Shown here: positions 9,493 to 18,169 of the stretch, in pieces
Layout: the number at the start of each line of letters is the position of its first letter
How positions within the stretch are numbered: position 1 is the stretch's first letter
Assembly (NCBI RefSeq): GCF_025452235.1
Contig: NZ_CP104965.1
Span: 1 to 64,000, forward strand
Length of the DNA stretch: 64,000 nt
Direction: 5' to 3'
Origin: Devosia neptuniae
GTDB taxonomy: Bacteria > Pseudomonadota > Alphaproteobacteria > Rhizobiales > Devosiaceae
Program-made: the position numbers and the translations under genes
The notes under the pieces: model-generated
Seen by the model: the letters and a program-made list of their open reading frames with translations, nothing else
Databases searched by the model: none
What the model was told of the DNA's origin: nothing

Positions 9493-10667
9493 CCCCGCCG
9501 CTCGGCAGCAGCACGGGCGCGGCGGAGTGTTTCGGCATATTCGGGGTTGAACCGGATCTCGGCCATCTTGATGCCCGCTTCCATCCGCATGCCCACGATG
9601 GCGTCGGCCGGGTTCTGCCGCAGCAATTCGAGATTACGCTGCAGATGCATTTCCAGCGTCTGTCCTGATTGGCTCCAGGCCTGATCGAACAGCGCATTGA
9701 GCGCCAGGCTGTCGCGGCAATCGCGGATCGTCGACAGTAGATAAATCCCGTTCAGCGCCGCCAGCAGCCGGTCATTATCCAGCCGGTCGGCACCCTCGCG
9801 CGGCTTGCGCAGCGCCTGGTTGATGTCGGGCACCACATCCTTGAGCCGCGGCTCGACACGGTCGGAGATTTGCTTGGTCAGGGTCGACAGCACCATGGAC
9901 CAGCGGCTGCCGCGCGCGAATTCGATATTACCGGTCAGCGCCCGGATCAGCCGGTGAAAACGGTCCAGCGCCCGGCACATCAGGTCGATATCGGAGAACG
10001 GCCCCGTGGGCTGCAGCAGATGCAGCTGGTTCTGCGCATGGGCCAGAATGGCGTCGATCACCGGCCCGAAGCCGGCCCGCGCTACCGTGCCCTCATTGGA
10101 ATTGCCCGACAGGCGGATGATCGCCCCGACCACCCTGGTCGGATTGGTGATCTGCCCCATGGCCGCATGGAACAGCAGCGCCGCCAGCGGCGGATCCTGC
10201 AAGGGCATGGAATGGATGGCCGTGCTCAGCGCCGTCTCGTCGGCAATGGTATTGACCGCGCGGCCAAAGGCCTGCGCCTTGTCGAGCACAGCGCGATTAC
10301 GCAGCGCTCCCATGATGACCGGCAGGGCGGCACGCGCCTCGTCATTACCCAGCGCAGCGCGCAGCCGGCGGCCCGAGTCGAAATCGGCATCAGCACCCGC
10401 CACGGCGTCCCGCATGCGCGCCAGCACTTGCGGCATGGCAGCGTCGAGGTCGCCGATATCGATATCCCCGCAGAGGTCGCGATTGACCCAGATCCACACC
10501 GCCGCAGCCTGGCTGCGCGCCACCGAGCCCGGAAAGGGAAACACCACCGGGTCGTCCACAATCACCGCATCGATCAGCCCGGCAAAAGGCTGGGACGGCG
10601 AGGCATCGCCACGCGCAGCTTGGCGCGGTTCGGCGGCATCAGCGGGGTGGTTGGTGGCTTGGGACAT
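9489..10667 (-). CDS. Conserved hypothetical protein, mostly alpha-helical
   Basis: 392 residues from the ATG at 10665-10667; an in-frame start 33 bases upstream is possible. I do not recognise a family. It has no signal peptide or membrane segment, and the predicted content is almost all amphipathic helix with many Arg/Asp residues, suggesting a soluble cytoplasmic protein. It is convergent with the flavoprotein pair, with their stops overlapping by four bases. Codon use looks native. Confidence 0.7.
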   Translation of the reverse strand: MSQATNHPADAAEPRQAARGDASPSQPFAGLIDAVIVDDPVVFPFPGSVARSQAAAVWIWVNRDLCGDIDIGDLDAAMPQVLARMRDAVAGADADFDSGRRLRAALGNDEARAALPVIMGALRNRAVLDKAQAFGRAVNTIADETALSTAIHSMPLQDPPLAALLFHAAMGQITNPTRVVGAIIRLSGNSNEGTVARAGFGPVIDAILAHAQNQLHLLQPTGPFSDIDLMCRALDRFHRLIRALTGNIEFARGSRWSMVLSTLTKQISDRVEPRLKDVVPDINQALRKPREGADRLDNDRLLAALNGIYLLSTIRDCRDSLALNALFDQAWSQSGQTLEMHLQRNLELLRQNPADAIVGMRMEAGIKMAEIRFNPEYAETLRRARAAAERRG

Positions 10668-10756
10668 CACGCGGTCGGTTTGGGAAGCAAATCTCCCCAA
10701 ACCCTATCGTGGCTTGGTAAACAATCCTTACCTGCCCGCTGCGATCAGCAGATCGA

Positions 10757-11239
10757 TCAGGCGGCGCCGGAGCCCGGCACCACGGCCCAATTGCCGTTCT
10801 GTTCGCGGCAGGCGGTGCCCTTCTTGGTGAAGTCCTGGCCGTTGACCTTCACCGAGTGGGTGAAGTCGCGGCAATCGAGATTGTTCACGCGGACATAGGG
10901 GCCCACCGAAACCGAGCCGGTCGTGCCCTTGTCGCCAGCCCACTGGCGCGGTGCACCGGGGCGGCCGAACTGCAGCGCATAGAACTGGGCGCTATTGGCT
11001 TCGGCGGAATCCTTTGCCGTCATCGAGGCCAGGGCGGCCGAGTCGACAAAGCCATTGGCAACGCTGGTGGTCGCCAGGGCCTGCTGCGTGGTCTGGGCTG
11101 GGGTGGGCACGTTCGGCATCACGATCGCCGGGGCTGCCACGATCGGCGCCTGCTGGATCGGCGCAGACGGCGCCGTGCTGGCGCAGGCGGCCAAGGTCAA
11201 GGCAAACAGCGGTGTGGCGAGAAGGGCGATACGGTTCAT
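10757..11239 (-). CDS. Surface-antigen-like lipoprotein (17-kDa antigen C-terminal domain type)
   Basis: 160 residues. The signal peptide ends in a lipobox (TLAAC, acylated C19), followed by a Pro/Ala/Gln-rich linker (about 20-90) and a compact C-terminal domain with CRDFTHSVKVNG and KKGTACREQNGNW. That motif order is typical of the alphaproteobacterial surface antigens related to the Rickettsia 17-kDa antigen. It is predicted to sit in the outer membrane. It lies just downstream of feuQ on the same strand, with 57 bases between them. Confidence 0.8.
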   Translation of the reverse strand: MNRIALLATPLFALTLAACASTAPSAPIQQAPIVAAPAIVMPNVPTPAQTTQQALATTSVANGFVDSAALASMTAKDSAEANSAQFYALQFGRPGAPRQWAGDKGTTGSVSVGPYVRVNNLDCRDFTHSVKVNGQDFTKKGTACREQNGNWAVVPGSGAA

Positions 11240-11296
11240 GTCTTGGTTCTCGTTATCGGTCAGTGGCTCTTGTTGATGTATTGCGGCTAAAATGCG

Positions 11297-12688
11297 TCAA
11301 CTTGCAACCGGTTTGGCCATTGAGCCCAGCCGGGCCGTCGGCAGGCGCAATTCTACCAGAAGACCGCCCAAAGCCGAGCGTTTCAGCTCCAGGCTGCCGC
11401 CATAGACATCGACCAATTCCTTGACGATATCGAGTCCCAGCCCGCTGCCCGGCGTTTTCTCGTCCAGCCTGACACCGCGACGCAACACTTTCTGGGCGTC
11501 TTCCTCGCTTAGGCCGGCGCCATTGTCGTCAATACGGATCAGCAGAATGGTGCCCGTATCGCCCCGCTCGGCGTCCAGCCGCACCCCCACCTGCCCTTTG
11601 GACCATTTGCAGGCATTGTCGAGCAGATTGCCCGCCATTTCCTCCAGATCCGCCTCGTCGCCCCGGAACCAGGGTAGCGAGGCATCCGGCCGCTGAAAGG
11701 CGACCGTCACGTCGGGATGGATCTTGCTCATGACCCGGGTCAACCGCAGCATGACCATGGTGGCGTCGGCCCGCTTGCCAACCACCGAGGTGCGCGCCGC
11801 CAGCCGCGCCCGCTCGAGATAGGTCGCGACCATGGTGCTCATCTTGTCGCTTTCGGCCAGCACCACATCGGCCAGCGCGCCCTTTTTGGCGCCCGCCTCA
11901 TTGCGCAGCACGGCGATCGGTGTCTTCAGCCCATGGGCCAGGTTGCCCACCTGGTTACGCGCCCGCTCGATGATCTGCGCATTGGAGCGCAGCAGCTCGT
12001 TGACCTCCTCGGCCAGCGGAGCAATCTCGCGCGGATAGGTGCCCGCCACCACGCCCGTGTCACCGGAGCGGACATTTTCGATGGCCTTGCTGAGCCGGGA
12101 AATTGGCCGCAGGGCGAAGCGGGCGACGATGAAGCTCATCACGGCCAGCATAACGCAGACCGCGCCGAGCACGATAAAGGCCTGGCCGCGGAAATCGTCC
12201 ACCAATTCAAGGATTTCGCTGAGATTGCCGGTGACCACGATCTGGTAGGTGGTTGGCGCCACCGTCACCGCCCGCTCGACCACACGCATGCGCGTGCCAA
12301 ACACGTCGTCCATCACGGCCGTGCGACGGCCCAGCACATCAGGCGGGCCCGTCACCACCGGCAGATCGATCCCCACCACCGATGTCGAGAGGTTATAGAG
12401 CGTGCCGTTGGCGTCGCGGATGGCCCAATACCAGCCCGAGCGCGGTCGATCGAAGCGCGGGTCGGTCAGCGCAATTTCCGGACTCACCGGGTCGCCCGCC
12501 TCGAGCAGCGCACCGGTCAGGCTCTCGACGTGAAATTCCAGCGTCTGCGATAGCGAGGTATCGAGCGCGCGCGAATAAAGGTCGGTCAGCAGGAAGCCGG
12601 TGGCGACCAGCGCCAGGATCAGCCATCCCGCCGACAACCAGAACAGCGATGCCGCAATGGAGCCCTTGCGCATCAGGCCACCCAGCAC
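11297..12688 (-). CDS. feuQ: Sensor histidine kinase, FeuQ-like
   Basis: 463 residues: two membrane helices (about 20-42 and 170-192) around a periplasmic sensor loop, a HAMP linker (about 193-245), then the dimerisation domain with phospho-accepting H252 (LAHGLKTPI) and an HATPase domain (N box NLLDNACKW, G box GSGLGLDIV). The GTG start is preceded by GAGGA at a good distance and lies three bases after the feuP stop. An ATG 15 bases further in is an alternative. The partner is the regulator at 12692. In Sinorhizobium, FeuPQ controls cyclic-glucan export genes and is essential for nodulation. The name rests on order and the partner's likeness. Confidence 0.85.
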   Translation of the reverse strand: MLGGLMRKGSIAASLFWLSAGWLILALVATGFLLTDLYSRALDTSLSQTLEFHVESLTGALLEAGDPVSPEIALTDPRFDRPRSGWYWAIRDANGTLYNLSTSVVGIDLPVVTGPPDVLGRRTAVMDDVFGTRMRVVERAVTVAPTTYQIVVTGNLSEILELVDDFRGQAFIVLGAVCVMLAVMSFIVARFALRPISRLSKAIENVRSGDTGVVAGTYPREIAPLAEEVNELLRSNAQIIERARNQVGNLAHGLKTPIAVLRNEAGAKKGALADVVLAESDKMSTMVATYLERARLAARTSVVGKRADATMVMLRLTRVMSKIHPDVTVAFQRPDASLPWFRGDEADLEEMAGNLLDNACKWSKGQVGVRLDAERGDTGTILLIRIDDNGAGLSEEDAQKVLRRGVRLDEKTPGSGLGLDIVKELVDVYGGSLELKRSALGGLLVELRLPTARLGSMAKPVAS

Positions 12689-12691
12689 TGG

Positions 12692-13351
12692 CTAGTCCTC
12701 GGCGATCTGATAGCCGAGGCCTCTGACCGTCTGGATGCAATCCTCCGGCAGCTTCTTGCGCAGCCGGCCGACAAACACTTCGATCGTGTTGCTGTCGCGG
12801 TCGAAATCCTGATCGTAAAGATGCTCGGTCAGTTCGGTCCGCGAGATTACCTTGCCCTTGTGGTGCATGAGATAGCTCAACAGGCGCAATTCATGGCTGG
12901 TGAGTTTGACCGATTGGCCACCCACCGTCACCTTGCCCGAGCGCGAATCCAGCCGCACCGAGCCGGCAACGATTTCGTTGGAGGCCAGGCCCGCCGCGCG
13001 GCGCACCAGCGCGCGAAGGCGCGCCAGCACTTCTTCCATATGGAAGGGCTTGGCAACGTAATCATCGGCGCCGGCATCGATGCCCTGCACCTTGTCGCTC
13101 CAGCGATCGCGCGCCGTCAGCAGCAGCACCGGGGTGGTCTTGCCCGCCCGGCGCCATTCCTCGAGCACGCTCAGCCCGTCCATGCGCGGTAGGCCGATAT
13201 CGAGCACGATGGCGTCATAGGGTTCGGTATCGCCGAGGAAATGGCCTTCCTCGCCGTCAAAGGCCACATCGACCGCATAACCCGATTCGGTCAGCGCTTC
13301 CTTGATCTGGCGATTGAGATTGGTATCGTCTTCGACAACCAGAATTCGCAT
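12692..13351 (-). CDS. feuP: OmpR-family response regulator, FeuP-like
   Basis: 219 residues. The receiver domain has E7/D8/D9, phospho-acceptor D51 (LDIGLPRMDG) and K101 (AKPFHMEE). The C-terminal winged helix contains LTSHELRLLSYLMHH and YDQDFDRDSNTIEVFVGRLR, a stretch very close to what I recall of rhizobial FeuP. It lies between a small exported protein (13374) and the kinase (11297), the same order as feuN-feuP-feuQ. It probably acts on envelope-related transcription. Confidence 0.9.
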   Translation of the reverse strand: MRILVVEDDTNLNRQIKEALTESGYAVDVAFDGEEGHFLGDTEPYDAIVLDIGLPRMDGLSVLEEWRRAGKTTPVLLLTARDRWSDKVQGIDAGADDYVAKPFHMEEVLARLRALVRRAAGLASNEIVAGSVRLDSRSGKVTVGGQSVKLTSHELRLLSYLMHHKGKVISRTELTEHLYDQDFDRDSNTIEVFVGRLRKKLPEDCIQTVRGLGYQIAED

Positions 13352-13373
13352 CGATGGCCCCCCGGATGCCGTG

Positions 13374-13667
13374 TTATTGCGCGTTCAGAACCAGATTCTG
13401 GGCCTGACCGTCGCGGCTCAGCACGCCGATAATATAGACCAACCGGCCGCCCTGGTCACATACCTGCACATTGAGCACCTCGACACTGCTGTCGACGCCC
13501 GCCGATGCCAGCACGGCATCGAGCGAGACGATCTGCCCGGACGACACCGCTTCCTGGATCTGCCGCTTGTCGAGGCATGCCTGGGCGCTCGCCGTGCCGG
13601 TAGCGGCAAAGCCGACGGCCAGGGCAAGGACGGTTGCTGACAGCAATTTCATGATCAAGGTTTTCAT
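13374..13667 (-). CDS. feuN: Small exported protein, candidate FeuN (periplasmic modulator of FeuPQ)
   Basis: 97 residues: a signal peptide (about 1-29, cut near ASAQA), then a short alpha/beta domain with two cysteines (C31 and C70) that could form a disulfide and a C-terminal VYIIGVLSRDGQAQNLVL stretch like a single PepSY repeat. It lies 22 bases upstream of feuP. In S. meliloti a small periplasmic protein in this position, FeuN, restrains FeuQ signalling. Position, size and export match, but the identity is an inference. Confidence 0.65.
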   Translation of the reverse strand: MKTLIMKLLSATVLALAVGFAATGTASAQACLDKRQIQEAVSSGQIVSLDAVLASAGVDSSVEVLNVQVCDQGGRLVYIIGVLSRDGQAQNLVLNAQ

Positions 13668-13734
13668 GAGGGCAATCTATGGCGGCGTTGCTGAATGGGA
13701 CATGAATATGGCGGTCATGTCCAGTTGGTGTGGG

Positions 13735-14499
13735 TCACGCCTTGCCGATATCCCCTTTAAGTCCTTTGCGCAGGAAAATTATGGCAAGCGCTTCCATGAT
13801 CATCTGCCCCGCCGAAGCCCCGTCCAGTGCCGGCAATTCAACCCCCAGCAATTGCGCACCGGCAGCCAACAGCATGATGACGGCGACGACATAAGTTTTG
13901 TATCCGTTGAGGAAATCCACGGCGATGCTCCAGTTTGAAGAAGGTGAAATCGGGGCAATGGGCGTGCCCGCAGCCGCCAGCGCCGCCAGCGCCGCCTTGC
14001 GGACGGCCGCAACGCGATTGGTCCAGCCCTTGCCGAAAGTGGGGAAAGTCGAGAGCCGATTGAGAAAACCCAGCCGCCGTTCACAGAGCGCCGCGATCAG
14101 CCCGGCAACATCCCGCGCCCGCACCGCCGCCAGCGTCAGCGGCCCCACCTGTCCATCGGCCAGCACGCCCAATTCGGCCTGCAGCGTGCGGATTGCTCGG
14201 TCCGGCCCGGAATTGACGGCAAAATCGAACAGCGCCAGATCGAGGCCGGCCGGCAGATTGCCCGCTTTGCTGCGGTTCCAATAACTCGCCCGATAGATGC
14301 GCGCCGCCTCGGCCCGCCCCAGCGCCCTAACCTCTGCCTTAGGCAATTTCCACCACGGCGAGATATTGCGCCAGCGCGCCAGCGTCTTGTGCGTGATCCC
14401 CAGATTGGTCGCCCCGCCGGCATCACTGGGGTGGTCCACATAGCCGCCCTCATGCCGCAGCACCTCGTCGAGGCAGATGTCAAAGCGCGTCCTAGCCAT
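13735..14499 (-). CDS. Glycoside hydrolase family 108 lysozyme with C-terminal membrane domain
   Basis: 254 residues from the ATG at 14497-14499, chosen because AGGAG stands six bases upstream. The N-terminal GH108 domain (about 1-95) has the catalytic HEGGYVDHP motif with E18 and NLGITHKTL. It is followed by a peptidoglycan-binding type-3 domain (about 100-160) and two hydrophobic helices (about 195-250) ending in a holin-like IFLRKGLKGD. It would be a membrane-tethered endolysin. The frame is open upstream into the capsid gene without a stop, so a capsid-lysozyme fusion of 580 residues (13735-15477) could also be read. Confidence 0.82.
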   Translation of the reverse strand: MARTRFDICLDEVLRHEGGYVDHPSDAGGATNLGITHKTLARWRNISPWWKLPKAEVRALGRAEAARIYRASYWNRSKAGNLPAGLDLALFDFAVNSGPDRAIRTLQAELGVLADGQVGPLTLAAVRARDVAGLIAALCERRLGFLNRLSTFPTFGKGWTNRVAAVRKAALAALAAAGTPIAPISPSSNWSIAVDFLNGYKTYVVAVIMLLAAGAQLLGVELPALDGASAGQMIMEALAIIFLRKGLKGDIGKA

Positions 14500-15771
14500 G
14501 AAATTCTCCTGTCGCGACATGTCCGAGGCGGCAAACTTGAGCAGCTTGATCGCGTCATAGTCCGCGATCCCGCCGCCGACCCTTTTCGTCGTATAAAACA
14601 GCACATAAGGCTTGCTGCTGAACGGATCGCGCAGCACGCTCACGCCCTGGCGATCCACGATCAAATACCCGCGCCGGAAATCGCCGAACGCCACCGACAG
14701 CGAGCCTGCCGCCATGTTCGGCATGTCCTCGGCCTCGACCAGGTCGAACCCCATGAACCGCGCCTTGCCATCGGCCGTTGCCGCCGGCTGCCACAGGTAA
14801 TTGCCGTCGGCATCCTTGAGCTTGCGCAGTGCGCCCTGCACCTTGCGGTTCATCACCCAGGATGCATTCTGGCGGTAGCCGGCCTTGAGGGCATAAACCA
14901 GGTCGATCAGCACATCGCTGGCATTGGTGGCCGGCAGCGTGCCCGCCGCCCCGGTCGCCACATAGCCAAGATTACCCCAGCTCCAGCTGGCCTCGGCTAC
15001 ATTGGTCGCCGTCAAAAATCTCTTGGGCTTGTTGACGCCATCGCCGCTCACAAAGGCCGTGGTTTCCTGCGCCGCAAAGGCCGCATTCACCTCCTCGGCA
15101 ATCCACTGGCCGACGTCCACCGCCGCATCATCGAGAAAGGCCGAAGTCGCCGCCGGCATGGCATAGAGCTCCATAGTCGGATAGCTCAGCTCCGCCAGCG
15201 TCTGCGAATTGGTCACCGGCCGCGCCGCCGTTTCACCCACCCAGCCCACGGCCGGACCGGTCACCGAAATCGGCCGCTTATAGACCGCACTCGACACCTG
15301 CCGCACCCCGGCAATGGCGCGAATGGGCGACAACACCGTCATCAGCCGCGTGATCTCGTTTTCCGTCTCGCCCGGCACCACATAGCCGCCATCGGCACCG
15401 ACGCCGATGGACAGCGCCTTCTCCTCGCCGCGCTTCACATAGGAGGAAAACGCCTCCTTATATTCGCCCTCGGCCACAGCGGCCTTGCCATCGAGCAGCG
15501 GGCGGGCGAGGCGGATCAGCTTGCCGGGCTTGTACTGGTCGGTCGATCAGCGCACGATCCATCGCCGCCTTTGCCCGTCGAGCACGGCGTTCAGCCGGTC
15601 CAGCTTGCCCTCCAGCAGGCCATCGGCCGAGCCGCGTTTTTCCAGCTCGCCCAGGCGCTGGTTGTTGGTCGCCTTGAATTCCTCGAAGGCATGCGAGAAT
15701 TCGGCGAAGAGAGCACCAATATCGCTCCCCGCGCCGGCCTTGGTTTCAAGGCCGTCGTTGCTGTTGGTCAT
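14500..15771 (-). pseudogene. GTA-type HK97 major capsid protein, disrupted
   Basis: An HK97-fold capsid of the GTA g5 type. The first 74 residues run from the ATG at 15769-15771 (AAGGA upstream) to an in-frame TGA at 15547-15549. The same frame then continues with RPLLDG, GGYVVPGETENEI, GWVGETAARP and the terminal AIKLLKFAAS (to about 14524). Between them the +1 frame reads KAAMDRALID, as expected for the capsid delta domain. One lost A near 15568 plus a duplicated CGAC near 15545 would explain the stop. The normal stop after KFAAS is missing and the frame enters the lysozyme. Either the gene is dead or the assembly has errors. Confidence 0.82.
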
Positions 15772-15781
15772 GCAAATGTCC

Positions 15782-16258
15782 TTATCGGTTGCGGATAGTT
15801 TGCGTCGCCGCCGCGATCGCGGCGCCGGTCGAAAGGGATGAGGGCGCAATCCGCGCATCCTCCATCATCGGAAAAGTCACGATCGAGATTTCGAACAGGT
15901 CGATCGCCCACAGCTTGCGCTTGCCGGCTTCGCGCGTGGCCTTGACGGTGCGAAAGCCGATGGAGAGCCCGTCCAGCGCCCCGTCCTCGATCAGGCGTTT
16001 CAGCGCATCGGCCCGCTCCACCCCCGGCACCAGCCGTCCGGCAGCAAACAGCCCATGGCCGTCTTCGTGCAGCGCCTCCCAAATGCCCACCGGCTCCTTG
16101 GGATCGTGCTGGAACAGCATCCGGATCCGATCACGCCGCCGCGCCAGACTGTTGGCAAAAGCCCCCGGCATGACGATATCGCCCCCGGCATCGACCCGGC
16201 CAAATACACTCGCATAGCCGGAAAATCGCCCCTCGCCATCGATGCGAATGGACCCCAT
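15782..16258 (-). CDS. HK97-family prohead protease (GTA g4 type)
   Basis: 158 residues. The family motifs are present: FSGYASVFG at the start, a catalytic histidine in MLFQHDP (about residue 51), and a catalytic serine in LDGLSIGFR (about 99). It would process the capsid protein and scaffold during head assembly. It ends ten bases before the capsid start, the usual g4-g5 order. The start is uncertain: no strong ribosome binding site precedes this ATG, and an in-frame stop lies about 50 bases upstream. Confidence 0.87.
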   Translation of the reverse strand: MGSIRIDGEGRFSGYASVFGRVDAGGDIVMPGAFANSLARRRDRIRMLFQHDPKEPVGIWEALHEDGHGLFAAGRLVPGVERADALKRLIEDGALDGLSIGFRTVKATREAGKRKLWAIDLFEISIVTFPMMEDARIAPSSLSTGAAIAAATQTIRNR

Positions 16259-16389
16259 CAGCGCTTGCCCGTCGGTTACCCGCCGCCTTGCCGCCCGGCT
16301 TCGCCCCGGCTAGCGTGCCCGCCAGATTCCAGGCAAATTGCCGGAATGTCTGCTGGGCATTTTCCCGATTTGGTTTGTCGGCCATGGGC

Positions 16390-16578
16390 TTAGTCATCCT
16401 TCCTGAACAGTCGATTCAAGCTCGCGATCTCCTGCACGAAGTCGTTGAAGTGTTGATTCACCTTGGCCATTTCCCGCAGGCTCCACACCAGCAATGCCGT
16501 CGAACTGCTCGCCCATAAAAACAGCGCCAAATGCGCCAAATCCCCCCGCTCAATGACGGTGCGCGTAAGCTCGTCCAT
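16390..16578 (-). CDS. Small membrane protein in the GTA g3.5 position
   Basis: 62 residues: one hydrophobic segment (about 15-32) followed by an amphipathic, possibly coiled-coil tail ending FRKDD. It sits between portal and prohead protease genes, where GTA clusters carry a small accessory gene (g3.5). AGGAGCAAGAAC precedes the ATG, so the start is well supported. I recognise it by position and size only. Confidence 0.6.
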   Translation of the reverse strand: MDELTRTVIERGDLAHLALFLWASSSTALLVWSLREMAKVNQHFNDFVQEIASLNRLFRKDD

Positions 16579-16595
16579 GTTCTTGCTCCTTTCTT

Positions 16596-16772
16596 CCCCT
16601 CGCCCCTTGAGGGAGAGGGACAGCTTTTCCGCGTTCAGCGGAAAAGCAGGGTGAGGGGTTCTGCGTCCGCCCATGCTTGAATGCCTACGGAAGCAACCCC
16701 TCATCCCAACCGAAATTCGCCTTCGCGAATTCGGTGTCCCTTCGGGCACCTTCTCCCTCAAGGGGAGAAGGA
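16596..16772. repeat. Dispersed composite palindromic repeat, copy 1
   Basis: It combines a C-rich unit reading CTCGCCCCTTGAGGGAG with a following hairpin (GCTTTTCCGC ... GCGGAAAAGC), a GGGTGAGGGG box, and a second unit (CCTCATCCCAACCGAAATTCG ... CAAGGGGAGAAGG). It fills nearly the whole gap between the portal and g3.5-like genes. Near copies lie at 17981 and 27188, and half units at 20114 and 22289. Confidence 0.8.
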
Positions 16773-16778
16773 AGAGGC

Positions 16779-17933
16779 CTAAAGCCCCACCATCGCCCGC
16801 TTCTCCGCGTCGCTGAGAAACGGCGCGCTCCCCACGCGTTCCCACAGCGCCGCGCGGTCTTCGGCCAGCGCCTCCACCCCATCGAAATCGGGCAGGACCA
16901 CCGCCCCGCCAAAGGCCGGCGAGAGCCAATTGCTCAGCTCCTCCGCCACCCGCACCACCAGCGGTACCAGGGTTTGCCGCCACAGCGCGCGGTTGGCTTC
17001 GGCCAGGTTGGCATAAGTATTGTCGCCCGGAATGCCGAGCAGCATGGGCGGCACGCCGAAGGCCAGCGCGATATCGCGCGCCGCAGCATGCTTGGCCTCG
17101 ATGAAATCCATGTCGCGCGGTGTCAGCGCGATGGTTTTCCAATCGAGCCCGCCTTCCAGCACCATGGGCCGGCCCGCATTGGCCGCCCCGGCAAAGCCCT
17201 GTTCCAGTTCGCTCTTGAGCCGCTCGAACTGCTCCTCGGTCAAATTGCCGCCGCCCGCCGAATAGACCAGCGCGCCGGATGGCCGCGCTGCGTTATCGAG
17301 CAGGGCCTTGTTCCATTGCCCGGCCGCATTGTGGATGTCGAGGCTGGTCTGCGCCGCCTCGAGCGGCGCCATGCCGTAATGGTCGTCCATGGGATGAAAC
17401 AACGCCATATGCAGCACATTGGGCAGCGGTTCGCTGTCCTGCCGCAGCCGCATGGTGCGCCCGCCAGCGGTATAGTCATAGGCCACCGGCCAGCCATCGG
17501 CGCCGGCCACCACCTTCATCCGATCCGGCCGCGGGCAAAACAGCCCGCGCACCTGCCCCTCGACAATCCCCGCCTGGAGATACGCATTCCCCGCCGTCTG
17601 CAGATAGGCATAGACCGCCTCCAGCATTTCCCCGCCCGATTGCCGCCCATTGGGGCGCTTCAGCAGTTCCGCCAGCGGATGCTCATCAAGCTTCTTGCCG
17701 TCCTCGCTGACCACCAGCGGCACCCGATTGGCCGCCTCGGCAATCAAGCGCACGCAGCGATAGACCACCGGATTGCGCGCAAATCCCTGGTTGACCAGGC
17801 TCGCAAATCCCCGCTGGCTCCAATTGGCCGGCCCCAGCGCGCTCAGGCTTATCAGCGTATGCCCGGCAAAATTCTTGGTTTCGACAGGCGCGTTTGCGCC
17901 GCCGCCCATCAGGCGGCTGATCCAGTTCGGCAT
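16779..17933 (-). CDS. Phage/GTA portal protein (g3 type, HK97 family)
   Basis: 384 residues covering the full HK97-type portal domain: RNPVVYRCVRLIAEA near 53, AYLQTAGNAYL near 110, ALFHPMDDHYGMAPLEAA near 180, GVPPMLLGIPGDNTY near 293, and the C-terminal FLSDAEKRAMVGL. Portals form the dodecameric DNA gateway of the head. Length is close to the GTA g3 protein, perhaps lacking a few C-terminal residues because a repeat element begins right after the stop. Confidence 0.9.
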   Translation of the reverse strand: MPNWISRLMGGGANAPVETKNFAGHTLISLSALGPANWSQRGFASLVNQGFARNPVVYRCVRLIAEAANRVPLVVSEDGKKLDEHPLAELLKRPNGRQSGGEMLEAVYAYLQTAGNAYLQAGIVEGQVRGLFCPRPDRMKVVAGADGWPVAYDYTAGGRTMRLRQDSEPLPNVLHMALFHPMDDHYGMAPLEAAQTSLDIHNAAGQWNKALLDNAARPSGALVYSAGGGNLTEEQFERLKSELEQGFAGAANAGRPMVLEGGLDWKTIALTPRDMDFIEAKHAAARDIALAFGVPPMLLGIPGDNTYANLAEANRALWRQTLVPLVVRVAEELSNWLSPAFGGAVVLPDFDGVEALAEDRAALWERVGSAPFLSDAEKRAMVGL

Positions 17934-17980
17934 GTTTTTGATCCTTATCTATCCGGACTGATCCGGCCCATCAGTCGTCA

Positions 17981-18151
17981 ACCCTCGCCCCTTGAGGGAG
18001 GGGGACGGCATTTCTGCGTTCAGCAGAAATGCCAGGGTGAGGGGTGCTGCGCCATCCCATGCCAGAAATGCAGAAAGAGACCCCTCATCCCAACCGAAAT
18101 TCGCCTTCGCGAATTCGGCGCCCCTTCGGGCACCTTCTCCCTCAGAAGGAA
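17981..18151. repeat. Dispersed composite palindromic repeat, copy 2
   Basis: The same layout as the copy at 16596: CTCGCCCCTTGAGGGAG, a hairpin with arms GGCATTTCTGC/GCAGAAATGCC, GGGTGAGGGG, then the CCTCATCCCAACCGAAATTCG unit. It lies between terminase and portal genes, so two adjacent GTA junctions hold a copy of one element. Confidence 0.8.
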
Positions 18152-18169
18152 GGCGGTGATGGTGGAAGG

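Noticed and set aside
16131..16397. Small frame starting MTKPMADKPNRENAQQTF between the g3.5-like and protease genes
   Set aside because: The first 35 residues look plausible but the rest lies out of frame inside the protease; an overlap product cannot be supported.
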